Origin: Panorpa germanica
Lineage: Eukaryota; Arthropoda; Insecta; Mecoptera; Panorpidae
Assembly: GCA_963678705.1 (NCBI GenBank)
Contig: OY783219.1
Location: 9,672,001-9,736,000, forward strand
DNA length: 64,000 bases
Direction of reading: 5' to 3'
Shown here: positions 12,796 through 23,970 of the stretch, piece after piece
Numbering within the stretch: position 1 is the stretch's first letter
How the letters are laid out: each line of letters starts with the position of its first letter
The notes under the pieces: generated by a model
Seen by the model: the letters and a program-made list of their open reading frames with translations, nothing else
The model's database searches: none
What the model was told of the DNA's origin: nothing
Made by a program: the position numbers and the translations under genes

Positions 12796-13439
12796 CTGAA
12801 AAAGAGAAACAATAATTATAATCAGTTGAAAGTTGAAAGAAAATAATTTTAGTTAAATATTATCGCATAAATAATCTCAGTTGTATCAGACTGGCAACGC
12901 AGTAGCTTGCCGTTTACATAGATGTAGACTATAACAGAAGCAGTCAAGCCGTTGGTTTATACAAAGTAAAACATAGTAATAAATGACAGCGAATATTGTT
13001 AATGTATTACATGTGTTGTAAAATAAATGAAATATTAAAATAAACAATACCTTCTAATAAAACATCCTGATAATTAAGAAGTCTTACAATCCACATCAAT
13101 AATCGAATAATCTTTAAATGCATGAAACATTGTACTTAATCTTAGTCTTCCTAAGAAAGTTCATAAGTATATTAATCCTAAAAAGTTTCCGCAATGCCAG
13201 AGAGATCCTGCAGAAAGTCAATGGGCTAATAAACCATGTCTTTAATTCTATAAAACTATCAGGATCTCAAATCTATATTTATTTTTTAATTTGTCGCTAT
13301 ATTATAAGAGATACTAAATATAATAAGTCACTTTTGACCTTTTAATCATTAAAAGGATATCCCGAAAAAACATCATATTCCTACCCTCTTCTCTTTAATG
13401 AATTGCCATCTCTTTTACACAACAGAAAATAAAAGAAAT
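12796..13439. other. Gene-free stretch
   Basis: No recognisable feature. The open frame at 13118-13345 has no known motif. Confidence 0.4.
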
Positions 13440-13679
13440 CCCATTGTACAATTTGATAAAGTGTCTTGTTTTGTGACGTTTCTATCACTATTGCACTTCA
13501 ATTATAATCGCATCAACTTTATCTTTATTTGTATTCCCACAGGTGGAGTGGTTTCGTCATTTGTAGCTGATAAAATAGACATTTCGTATGAACGACTGTG
13601 AGAAAGTGAACTCTTTCATGACAAAAAATCATACGCATCTTCAATATGATGGCAAAGTGACTCCAAAATGTTTACTGGG
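13440..13679. mobile_element. MITE family M, copy 1
   Basis: Same family as 17494-17691 and 36218-36480. All three share TGACGTTTCTATCACTAT, CACTTCAATTATA and CAGGTGGAGTGGTT. Ends here are CCCATTGTACAATTTGA and CCAAAATGTTTACTGGG, a decayed version of the inverted ends of copy 3. A short frame runs through it but is not conserved between copies. Confidence 0.75.
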
Positions 13680-14845
13680 ATATGTAAAAGTGTCACAGCA
13701 CAAATTTATTAGTGTTCCATGGTACGTTGGCTGCAAGGATGATTAAAAATAACTGACTAGCTATATCTACGTCAGTCTTTTAATATTTTCAAAAAATAAG
13801 AACGTATATTACTTATATAACATATATTACCTATATATCAATGAAAAATTGAAAAAATCAGCCCAGAAAATTTAGATCAGAAGCTCATTATGACTGAAAT
13901 ACAATTATTCCATATTCCATAAGACTAAAGAAAAAAATCCGCCACTGATGGTACAATTATAAATTATAAATAAAAATTTCTATTAACATTGCAACAGTAG
14001 CGCCATTTGAAAATCTAAAATTCTAAACAACAAAAATAAAAATAAAGTTTTGGATTGAAAGTTTTGCTCTTGTTGACACAGTGCTTAAAACAACTGACAT
14101 TTGAATTTTTCGTGTTGTATTTCTCCAGAGCAAGTGTAAATAAAGTATTATGCAAAACTACCTAGCCTAGGTACTAGAAATAGACGTATGGGGTAGCTAG
14201 TGCGGGATGGGGTGGCTAGTAGAGATGGGGATGTGTACAATACAGCCTGTGCTCCTGCAGTACACAAACTATGTGTAACCAGCAGCTGACTGTGTCTGCA
14301 GTATTCATATTGGTACTACGCCTGGTTCTACGGCAACACCACTTGTAAAATTGACGTCATGCATATGATTTTCATCCATCTTCCGCATATTGCACATGCA
14401 GCTAGTTCAAATATTCGAATGCACTTTCTGACAGTCAAAACATAATGTTTGGAAATTATTTTTGCTTGTTTTAAGTTAGGGGTAGAGTTTTCAGAGCAAT
14501 TTGGTAGTCTTACCTTCTTCTTAATCATAGAAATACAGTTTTTGTATTTTATTGCTATTTTTGTGTTTTATTCAATTTAAAATTACAAATTTTGAAAACT
14601 AACAATGTAATGTTGAATTTTAGATAATGATTTTTAAGTGTAAGCATTTTTAAAAATTTAAATATTGGCGTCGTAGCGAATAGCAGCATCCATACTATGA
14701 ACTACTGCTGCCACCTATTTATTGTTAGTTTAACGAAATTATATAAGCAATTAGAAACATAAAGTGACTTATTAAAAGTATAATCATATGCATTGGCAAC
14801 AACAAAACACAGAAAATACTAAGAACACAATGATATTTAATTTTT
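13680..14845. other. Gene-free stretch with a short GC-richer direct repeat
   Basis: At 14188-14233 the words GGGGTAGCTAGTGCGGGAT and GGGGTGGCTAGTAGAGAT form an imperfect tandem pair. A CRE-like palindrome TGACGTCA lies at 14352-14359. Nothing else is recognised. Confidence 0.4.
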
Positions 14846-15480
14846 AATGTTTTTACCATTTGGCACTACATTCTTGTGCCTTAACTCATTTATTTTCATG
14901 TCATTGTGCTTAATTAAATTTTTTATCCTTATTAAATCTAAACATTCTCACTCCTTCCAAACGAAAAAATATATATAAAATTAACCTTATAAAAATAAAA
15001 ACAAAACTGCTACTGCTTCGCTCCTCCTGCTACTCTCCCTCCTGTTTCTACTCTGATATTCCTTCTCTTTCCTCGTTCCGCCATCCACCTTTTCCCTTCA
15101 CTGCCACCCTTTAATAACTGCACAATATTCTTTTCGCTTATTAACTTTTTCTCACATGGACACTTAATGTGCTCCAATGTTTCAATCTCCGTTCCGTACA
15201 CTCTTCAAATCCTTTTCTCGCTATTTGCCCAGTATCTGTTTCTTTTCTCCTCGTTTCCCAATCTACATCTAGCAATCCTTCTCATGTTTTTGTGTCTTTT
15301 TCTCTTAAGTATTGTGATATCTCTCTCTCCCATATCCTTTTATATCTTTTGTTGTAATTGCTCTTCTCAATTTTTTCCTGTTGTTGTATCTCGTTGTAAG
15401 CGCGTCTCATATTTTGAGATACACTCCAGCAACCCATAATGCACTGTATATCCTGTATCCTGTATATATCTAGGTGCATA
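14846..15480 (-). mobile_element. LINE family B 3' end, copy 2 (longest)
   Basis: On the minus strand the decayed frame runs EIQQQEKIEKSNYNKRYKRI, then after a frameshift ETLEHIKCPCEKK and GGSEGKRWMAERGKRR, ending GGRVAGGAKQ. This is the C-terminus of a LINE polyprotein with a degraded zinc knuckle (the first Cys pair is lost here). The 3' UTR matches the copy at 3175-3525. The same protein segment occurs, better preserved, at 39985-40552. All upstream coding parts are missing. Confidence 0.75.
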
Positions 15481-15959
15481 CAAAGCCGAAATGGTGAAGC
15501 CAATCCGGTAATATATAACAAGAGCGTCTGCGCGATATACAGAAGTGATTTATTGGACTATATTTCAGAAAAGTCGTCCAAAGATTTTCGGAATAAAGTA
15601 TTATAGTTGGAAAACTATAAATGAAATATAATGGTTGTGCAGGGAACTGTATATTTATCAGAGGATCATGTATTTATTGGAGTTGGTTGGTGTTGCTGTT
15701 CCTGTTCAACTTTTCTTGAAAGAATTGTTTTCTACAAAGTGTTTTGCCATTTCTGTAATATTATTCAGTGTTAACGCAAGATGGCTTACTTATGTTTGAA
15801 CAACGATTGGAAAATAACAACAATGTAAGTTTCATATGCTAGAAATGTATTTCTTTTCGGATACACATAAAAGCTAGACGCGGTGGATAGGAGAAGACAG
15901 GGTGTGTAGTCATTTGTCACATTTGCTGCTGGTTCCGGCTATGCGTTAGTTTAATCAGG

Positions 15960-16310
15960 TGCAATATAAGAAGTGCAAGTGACGCGTTTTGATTCGTAAC
16001 AGATAGAAAGTTGAAATTTTGCATGTGTACTATGCTATTTAATGCGAACATATTTCAAAATTTAGAAATTCAAATATTTATAAAAGGAGCGCAGTAGGAA
16101 AGTTTGGAGAAAGCTCAAATTTTGGACTGTGAAATAATTAAATATCATATTAGGAAAAAAAAATTCAAAACTTAAAAATTTTATTTGGGGGCGGTTCTTG
16201 GCGAGAGTAAAAATTGTGCTAGAAAGTTGAAATATTGTACATGGGCTAACTTTGATACCTAATTTACAAATCGAAAAAAAAAATCCCAAATTTTGAAAAA
16301 AAGTCAGTCA
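15960..16310. repeat. TE-like stretch with internal direct repeat
   Basis: The words AGAAAGTTGAAATTTTGCATG (near 16004) and AGAAAGTTGAAATATTGTAC (near 16220) are two imperfect direct copies about 215 bp apart. The surrounding text has the look of a decayed insect transposon interior. No termini or coding capacity were found. Confidence 0.35.
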
Positions 16311-17493
16311 ACTAATTTTGTTAAAAAAATTTATTTGTTAATAAATTATTTGTTGTTATATGTAAAATTATATTAGAACGAGTTAAATATTTCAATTTAA
16401 AAATGAAATTAAAATTTGAAATGAAATTCAATTCACACACAAAAGACAGTTATCGTTTGCGACGGGGGTAAACTCTAGTTTATTAAAACTTCTAACATTT
16501 TCATACTCTACTTACTATACTGCAGATAAACAAATTGTTTGCAAGTACTTTGATGTCAGAAAATTAAACATCACACTTAAAATAAAATTAAAGAAGAACT
16601 AATATATAAATAAAATTTAAAACATACCAAACATCTGTGTTCTTTTTATTCATTTTATGTAACAACATCTTTATTGCAAAAGCTTGAGAGATGAAGTAAT
16701 GGTTCGCGTTTTCTTTAGTTTACGGTTAACGTTCTTGTGGCGATAAAAGTATCTTTGTTGTATATAAAATATAAGAGCTAAAAGAGCTAAAAAGGCAAGG
16801 TTTATGCGTTAAGTGGGTTCAGCACCATAAATTCAAACCATTATGATTTATAAAGACATTGTAGACACAAATAGTACCAAATTACAAAATGTACAACCTA
16901 AAAAAAAGTTTGTTAACTTATGGAAGTAGAGAGGTAATAGACAATGTTTTCAAAAGTTCAAAAGTATGAGTTAAAACATAGATTATGTCACTGTAATGGT
17001 GATGTATGGTCACATTCTTAACATTCTCTGTTAATATTTGCAGAGTTACATTACTGCCGAGGTGTTCCGGTGATTATTACGCGCAATTATGTAAGGTTTA
17101 TTATATAATTAATTATAACTCATTAAAAAACAAATAAAACTCTAATTAGTCTGTGTAAATATGTAATAAGAGTTTCTGTAGTTATTGTCACAGTCGCATT
17201 AATAAGACCTGAGCGAAAAATTGGCCGCAATTCATTAAATGAAAATATCTTATTAAAGAGAGAGAGTATAGAGATTTTTAGGAATAAACACGAGTAAAAA
17301 GCTAAATATACTATATCGTATCTATATACATTTTATATTTTAACATAGTGTGAAGTTGTAATCGTAAGAAAAAGTATAGCCCGATATTAAACGCAAAATG
17401 TCTCAGTACGTGTATCTAAATGAACTAAATACTGATATAGAGAACCAGAGGCATGTTAAAAAAATGTATATTATCATAAAGCAGCGCATGTAT
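16311..17493. other. Gene-free stretch
   Basis: AT-rich DNA with no gene. At 17355-17390 a short block (AAAGTATAGCCCGATATTAAA) resembles the start of repeat E at 48490 and 59820, so a small fragment of that repeat may be present. Confidence 0.4.
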
Positions 17494-17691
17494 CCCACTA
17501 ATCAATTTAGTGAAGTGTCCTGTTTTGTGACGTTTCTATCACTATTGCACTTCAATTATAATTCGCATCAATTTTATCTTCATTTGCAATCCGACAGGTG
17601 GAGTGGTTTCGCCATTTGTAACCGATAAAATAAACATTTCATATTACCATCATCAATATGATGTCACAGTGACTTCAAAATGATTACTGTG
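17494..17691. mobile_element. MITE family M, copy 2
   Basis: The shortest copy of family M. It has the conserved core (TGACGTTTCTATCACTAT, CAGGTGGAGTGGTT) but lacks about 60 bp before the right end relative to copies 1 and 3. Ends are CCCACTAATCAATTTAG and TTCAAAATGATTACTGTG. Confidence 0.7.
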
Positions 17692-19740
17692 ATTGTGGAA
17701 TACGAATACACATATACAGATACACGTACAGTTCTTTGCTTTGACTTAATACAGAGTACTGTGTCCGTTCCTTTAAATGTGACTGCTAAGAATCGAATTT
17801 GACGTGAGAGAAAAATCGATAATAAAGGTTTTTCTTTCCCAGTAACATTATCAAGCTTAGGGGCTTTGCAAAGTTAAATGCGGTTATTTTTTATTTCTTT
17901 AATTCGCCTTAATATGTCACTCAAATATATTTCTTCATATTCATTTCATTGTCGTGCGATGTAATCAAACATTATTTTTAGAGTAGTTAACTAGAATGGT
18001 GACAGACTTTTCTGGCCAAGAATACATGCCGCCAAAACTGCCGTATCTTCACGTACGTTCAAGTAAGTTTTTGAACTTAGTTCAGACACTCAGAAGGGTC
18101 ATTAAATAAGAAGTATATATATGTAAAGAAATTGTATTTCTTTAGTTGGTACAAAGCTCGTCTATCGGTAAAACAGTGACCATATACTCATGGACTCCAT
18201 AGATGACCTTGTGAGGAATAAGGGCCAACACAATTAATATTTGGATTTAACAGAACTACTAGAGGTGTAATATTATTAAGTTATTGTAAACTTATATAAA
18301 AAGGAATTGACAATTTAAATAATAAACTTTAAATGTCGTTTCTTTGATTTCAGGTAGGATAATATGATTCAAGTTAAACAGTGTAATTATTATAATGTGT
18401 ATGTAAATTACTAAAATAAAAGTCTTTGATTTCAGAAGCAACACATAAGTTTGATTAAAAATTTACAATTTCTAATAAATTGGAGATATTGTCTTATAAA
18501 TATATTTAAATGAAAAGGTATATATCAACTTGATTTGTTTAAATTTTGTTTATTGGTTTATAAACTGAAAATAATTTCATGAAAGTAACCGCCTCTTGAA
18601 AATCTGGAAACGATGACGTACGATAATTATACATTTATCAAACTTGAAGATCATAAATTGCCATATCATCAGTATGATGAAGTCGGTGATAGGTCGATGT
18701 CAAAGTTAACTTGAATTTAAAGTGAAAAACAGTCGACGTACTACACTAAACAATAAACTTATTAAAACAAATATGCGGAGAATGGTTAAGTATAACATTT
18801 TTCGCGATTTTCCTGCGAGGAAAAGTGTGTAACGATCCACCACAATAATTATAAATAAGCAAACACGATATAGCATCCTGTACGTCCACTTACCTCTAAT
18901 AACTAATAATTAGCAAAATAATGAGTCCAGTACTTTTCCATTATGATTATAACAAAACAATGTTTCATTTTCCAACATCCTGCTATATCAAAGAAAATAC
19001 ATTAACATTTTCCCTCACAATTGAATTATGAAAATATAAAGTTTTAAAATAAAATGACTCTTTGATGAGAATAACAGGTTATTAAGTGACCTTTATAGCA
19101 CATAATTAAAGCTTTCTAATAGGTAGTTTAAAACTGTCATACAAAAACCAATATAATAGGTCTCTAAACGTAAACCGCCTAACAAAACAAAAAGGCAACA
19201 ACGAGAACACCTACACGGTACGATACTCTGACAAGTAACACGGGATATCGCTGACAAACATTTAATAATAATGCTGTAAAATGTAAATTTAAAAAAGCTT
19301 TTTTTTAACTTGTAATCAAGCTTTACGTTATCGTTACGTTAACCTTAAATAGTAGAGTAGAGTGGGAGGTTATGTATTGTATAGAGTTCGTTTTAAACGT
19401 ATTCTCGTTAATGTCACCCATACGTTGTCGTTAAAATGAAAAAAAAATGAAAAGTATATATAATCTAATTACGTAGCTTTTATTATGAAATGAAAAATAA
19501 AGGAAAAAATGCTAATGATCATTCGGGCGAATAAACGACTATATAAAGCACGTTGTTAACATTTTGTGTTGTTAAAATATATAACATATTCATTGTGTTA
19601 GATACGTTGGCATTAATCTTTGAAAAAGATAATGGAGGAAGAAAAAAATCGTATAAATAATATTACTATAAAGCCAAGCAAAGTGTCATGGTTTTCGAGA
19701 TATTGAAGTATTTGATAAAAAAGACACAAAGCAGCTAAAC
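17692..19740. other. Gene-free stretch
   Basis: No coding feature. On the plus strand at 18340-18360 a tract TTTCTTTGATTTCAG is followed by GTAGGA, resembling abutting splice acceptor and donor, but weaker than the minus-strand sites at 12.8 and 31.8 kb. Confidence 0.4.
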
Positions 19741-21037
19741 CAAGGCTGCGGAGTCAAAATCGAAAGAAATTGCTAGTCAATTAAGTCGGAAAACTGTGTC
19801 AACTAAACCAAATTAAATACTAAGGCCTGTCGCACACTGCAAGCGCATTTAAGCGACGATAAATTCGGACGTAAATCGGCGGCTTGGTTGAGCCGATTCC
19901 TTTGTTCTTTACATGTGTTGTGTCAAAATACATACATACCACGTACCGATACGACAGTACGCTATGTCAAACTTGTATACTGTAGGGTGTATTAGAGTTG
20001 TTTTGTACTAACATAATATATCATAAGAGCAATTTACTTTAATTTTTATCGATACACCACTGTTATGAAAGAGACTATTGCATTTTGTTCCATATCCCTT
20101 CCAGTTTCAGACGGCTGATTGCATTTACAAGGTTCGGATAGGTTTAGCGCTGCAGCATATAGTAGTTTGATTAAAATTCGCTGATATAGGCTTCCAGTAT
20201 GAGAGCTACGAAATGCCCGTATTAGACGGCTTTGTCGCTTGCAGAATGCTAGAGTTCATTACATTTACAGGGTTCGGATAGGTAAAGCATAGTAGCGCGT
20301 ATACGTCTGGTCAAAATTTGTTGAAACTTGTTTGCATTGTGCGCAGAGGTGGCCTTGGGGCAAACAGGTAATTCGCCCGGAGCCTCGCTCTTGTAGGGGC
20401 CTCGAAATCTCGCGCAACCGAAGTAAATAAAGTCATTATTATGTCATTATAATTACAATTCAATTATATGTATTTGAACCTCGCGCTTTAGAAAACCCAC
20501 TAGAATCTTTTAAAGAATTTAAGCACCTTACTTTACCATCATTAATATTTGTCCTCTTTGTGCTTGTTAACTTTTATAAATCTTCTAATATATAATTTTA
20601 AAACTCTACATCCAAAACTCGTCAATCATCATCAAAAATCTTTCAATTTACATAAATCGGGGCACCACTGTGCGACAAGCCTAAGGCATTTCGGGGAATG
20701 TGTCATAGAAAAAGGAAAAATAAATAATAAAGAAATGATTCAAAATTTGAGTTGAAGTTAAAATTGAGAATTATGTTCTCAATTTTAATACATGAATATA
20801 GTGGGATCTGAATTTTCTCAATACTTGGTTCTAAAATATGTTTTAGAAATGTTCTAAAATTTATAAAGATTCTTTTAAGACTGTATACTTGTCTAATTAC
20901 ATTAAATATTTCGAATAACAGAGGGCAAACAATGTGTGACAAAGTGGACGGGGCGTTTAAAATCTATGAAGCTTGTGACATAATTTATCAAAGGCCTTTT
21001 ACTAGAATTTTTTTCCAACTACGACTCCGCAGTTCTG
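19741..21037. mobile_element. Composite bounded by hAT-like inverted ends
   Basis: CAAGGCTGCGGAGTC (from 19741) and GACTCCGCAGTTCTG (to 21037) are inverted and resemble the insect hAT terminus CAGGGCTGCGGAGTCG. No 8 bp duplication is visible. Inside lie a PIF-like end at 19821 (TAA then GGCCTGTCGCACACTGC), an imperfect direct repeat (CATTTACAAGGTTCGGATAGG near 20124 and again near 20259), and the hAT MITE at 20344-20694. No transposase was recognised. Confidence 0.4.
20344..20694. mobile_element. hAT MITE (GC-rich ends), copy 1
   Basis: Begins CAGAGGTGGCCTTGGGG and ends CCTAAGGCATTTCGG, imperfect inverted ends. It aligns with 49274-49605 along most of its length (TCGCGC, CATCATTAATATTTGTC, CATCAAAAAT, TTACATAAAT). 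No clean 8 bp duplication is seen. Confidence 0.6.
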
Positions 21038-21610
21038 GATGAAATACCTAACACGAACTAAATATGTAAATACTCATATCTCGACAAACATGACACTTTT
21101 AACACCAATTATTGGAAACCTGATGAAAATATTATTGCCATCTCAAACTAAAACAACCCTCATCGTTTTCCATATTTTTACTTCATACATTAAGGTACAA
21201 TAAAGAAAGTATAATTTTCATTCTCAACTTTTATTAGCGCGGCTAATTCCATTAGCGCTCACAAAAAGCTTTCTATGGATTATTGCGAAACTTCCAGTAC
21301 TACAATATATAGTAGTACTAGTAATAAAGTTCAGCTCGGTATCATATTCAATTTACTGAGTGACATGAAAAGTGTATATATACACTTTTATAATAAATAT
21401 TTATAAGGGTGTTATTTCCACAAACGTAGAGGGCATACGTTTTTAGCTAATTAATTAAAACCAAAGTAATTAATTAATTATTACGACGTAGAGTGCTTCC
21501 CGTGTGTGCCTTAACTGTCATGTTTAACTTGTGTGCTCTTTATTTGGATAAAATGTTTACCAACTGAAGCGATTTCCATTGGATTCATGATGTGCTTAGA
21601 TACATTAGAC
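21038..21610. other. Gene-free stretch with a 22 bp palindrome
   Basis: Contains the perfect palindrome AAAAGTGTATATATACACTT followed by TT at 21368-21389. No gene is seen. Confidence 0.5.
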
Positions 21611-22252
21611 CAGTGGCTCTTAATCAAAATTTTTAGAGGTCCCTGCAATGGGTTTCGTTTATAATACGGCGTGAATACTAAGTCCATTTGCTTTTTAATC
21701 AAAATACAGTTAATATAGATAATTATTATTAGATAAATACGTAAAATACAGGAATATGTATTGGCTAATTGGGCGACACTCTGAACTAAACATTGAAAAC
21801 AAGCTGCTTATATATAAACAAGTGCTAAAGCCAGTGTGGACGTATGGAGTGTAACTCTGGGGTTGCACCAAGCAATCCAAACGTTCCAAAATACAGTTCT
21901 GCGAGGAATAGTTAATGCACTGTGGTATATCCGCAATGATGACATTCATAGAGACCTGAAGATTAACACAGTCGGAGGAGAAATCAAATCTATAGCAGCG
22001 AAGCACGAGTTGAGACTTCGTAACCACGAAAACATCGTCATGATGCAAATGTTGCGAGGAGCGATTTGAAACATAAACCTTTCTTTCTCGCACACATTTT
22101 GGACACACTTTTAATCTATTGGAAACATAGGGTATTCACACTCCATATATATATACACTCTTAATGAAAATTTAACTACTGCACAATGTGTCCTTGTCTG
22201 ATGGACGGTAAAAGTAAGTCGTCAATAGCTTCGAAAAGATTGAGAACCACTA
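21611..22252. mobile_element. hAT element with perfect 8 bp target duplication
   Basis: The 15 bp inverted ends, CAGTGGCTCTTAATC (from 21611) and GATTGAGAACCACTA (to 22252), match the hAT terminus CAGTGGTTCTCAA. The octamer CATTAGAC sits immediately outside both ends (21603-21610 and 22253-22260), an exact 8 bp duplication typical of hAT. The interior carries no transposase; about half is a Jockey reverse transcriptase fragment (21756-22068). Either a LINE fell into the element or the element carries the LINE piece as cargo. Confidence 0.85.
21756..22068 (+). pseudogene. Jockey-clade LINE reverse transcriptase C-terminal fragment
   Basis: Non-LTR retrotransposon remnant. From the ATG at 21756 the frame reads YWLIGRHSELNIENKLLIYK then QVLKPVWTYGV, a stop, and LWGCTKQS. 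After a shift it continues FQNTVLRGIVNALWYIRNDD and IHRDLKINTVGGEIKSIAA. These are the conserved steps downstream of the catalytic domain in Jockey-type reverse transcriptases (YK..LKP.WTYG..LWG; PWY..N..IH.DL). The catalytic YADD part and everything upstream are missing, and no poly(A) tail or LINE target duplication was identified. It lies wholly inside the hAT element 21611-22252. Function is lost. Confidence 0.85.
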
Positions 22253-22794
22253 CATTAGACTATTTGTTACCATTAAGCTAATAAATACTGTTTTTTATTT
22301 CGACGATCAAAGAGAAATTTAAAAGGAATTAAAATTCCGATTGAACGTTTAACTCAATGAACTAAATTCAAATTCACTTTGCTTTATTATTGAGAACGTA
22401 CACATTAAATCGTATTCATGAAAACCGACATTTGCATAAACAAATATAAAGCGACAATATGACACAAAAACCATAAAAAATTCAAATATCAATAAAATTG
22501 AAATTTTTTATGTGGCTGATGTTAAATTATAATGTTATTACAACGATCGTCCAGTTCATTACTAAAACAACTCCTTGTTGTTTTTAATAAATACATTTTA
22601 TCATGAAATAAAGCTTTTACTTTAAAATTTATCAATACATCACTCGGTAATAAACGTAAGTGGGTAATAAAAGTGCTTACTTTATATCTTTATTGTTTTC
22701 CACTCTCACCGATTCGTTGCCTATGATATTGTTTGCATAAAGAACGCCGTGATGGTTTAAAGCCTGTACTAAACGATGCTCCGAACACCTTCCA

Positions 22795-23165
22795 AAGTTG
22801 AACGCATTGTGTGACCTATGCTGGAACTATGTGTGTCCAAGGATCATGTTGGAAGAAGTTCAGTCTGTTGTCGGTCTTTTGACACGCGTCAAAAAAGATT
22901 GTTCTACCCCCATCACACACTTGATCCACATGTAATGCACTGCTGCACGAATCGTCCAACAAAGAATGGTTTTATACTTAAAGGTTTCTTTATTTACTTG
23001 AAAGTTTTTGTTAAACGGTGTCAGTGTCAATAATAACAACAAATTAATAAAATAAATAAATTATTTGGATCAAATATTCGTACCACCTTGTAGTAGGAAA
23101 CTTGCCATGTCAATCTTCCAATATTTGACTCACACGTTCACCGCATCGTTTGGTGCCGGCTTAAT
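22795..23165 (+). repeat. Direct duplication, copy 1
   Basis: Matches 23675-23970 in the same orientation. Shared words are ATGCTGGAACTA, GACACGCGTCAAAAA, GCTGCACGAATCGTCCAACA, TTTTATACTTAAAGGTTT and GTTTTTGTTAAACGGTGTCA. The copies are about 0.9 kb apart. Copy 1 contains a stop in the frame that is open in copy 2. No terminal repeats were found. Confidence 0.75.
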
Positions 23166-23577
23166 ACGATGTTGCCAAAATTCTCTTACGTGATTAAATG
23201 TGCTAAGGCTACTACACCCTATTTGAAAAGTAAGAAAGAGCAAGTTTTAGTTTGATAGATTCTCTTACTCTTTATATGCTTGTTACTGTAGTGTTTGTTT
23301 CTTACACCCTACAGTGCTCTATGTTCCATACACAGCCTTGTCGTTTTGCCATACATATGGAATAATTAATAATAAGTTAAGTTATAAGTATTAATATTGC
23401 TATAATATACAATCTTAGGTAAAATAAAGTCTAACCGCTTTACAAATAAACCTGCTATAAAATTTATACCGAATCGACTGCTATCGAATCGGCTGCGTAC
23501 TTCACCGACGTATAAAATTGACCATGTAGACATAACGATAAGATTTATTTGTTTAGTGATAAGGGTAGAAAAGCACA

Positions 23578-23970
23578 GTGATCTTTAAGTCGATCTCTTC
23601 TTATAAGCTACTTCTCACTATTCTACATACATGCAAAATTATACATGTTGAGGCGAGCACGTTAATCACCAAGTATGTTCGTTGTAAGCCTTCCAATCGT
23701 TTGGCCGATGCTGGAACTAAGTGTGTAACGTTCACGTGGGAAGAAGTTCGGGCTGTTGTCGGTTTTTTGACCCGCGTCAAAAAGGATTTTACTACCACCA
23801 CCACATACTTGATTCACATGTCAGGCGCTGCTGCACGAATCGTCCAACAAAAGAAGTTTTATACTTAAAGGTTTTTTTATTTACTTGAAAGTTTTTGTTA
23901 AACGGTGTCAGTGTGATCAAACATTGTAGCAGGAAACTCGCAAGATTGAATCAAACGTGCACCGCATCGT
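23578..23970 (+). repeat. Direct duplication, copy 2, with an open frame
   Basis: The duplicated part is about 23675-23970. A 96-codon plus frame (23578-23868) runs through it with the text TWEEVRAVVGFLTRVKKD and AAARIVQQKKFYT. The minus strand is also open here, so the frame may be fortuitous. I do not recognise the product. Conservation between the two copies covers coding and non-coding parts alike, which argues for a repeat rather than a gene. Confidence 0.5.

Noticed and set aside
14188-14233. Helitron 3' end (GGGGTAGCTAGT)
   Set aside because: No preceding hairpin and no TC-type left end; better explained as a short tandem pair.
20124-20285. tRNA-like B-box (GGTTCGGATAGG)
   Set aside because: No A-box or cloverleaf at proper spacing; the word is part of an internal direct repeat in a transposon composite.
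21710-22108. 132-codon minus-strand open frame
   Set aside because: It is the complement of the recognisable Jockey reverse transcriptase fragment on the plus strand.
22860-23042. Minus-strand frame across the direct duplication
   Set aside because: Overlaps a plus frame on repeat sequence; no independent evidence for coding.
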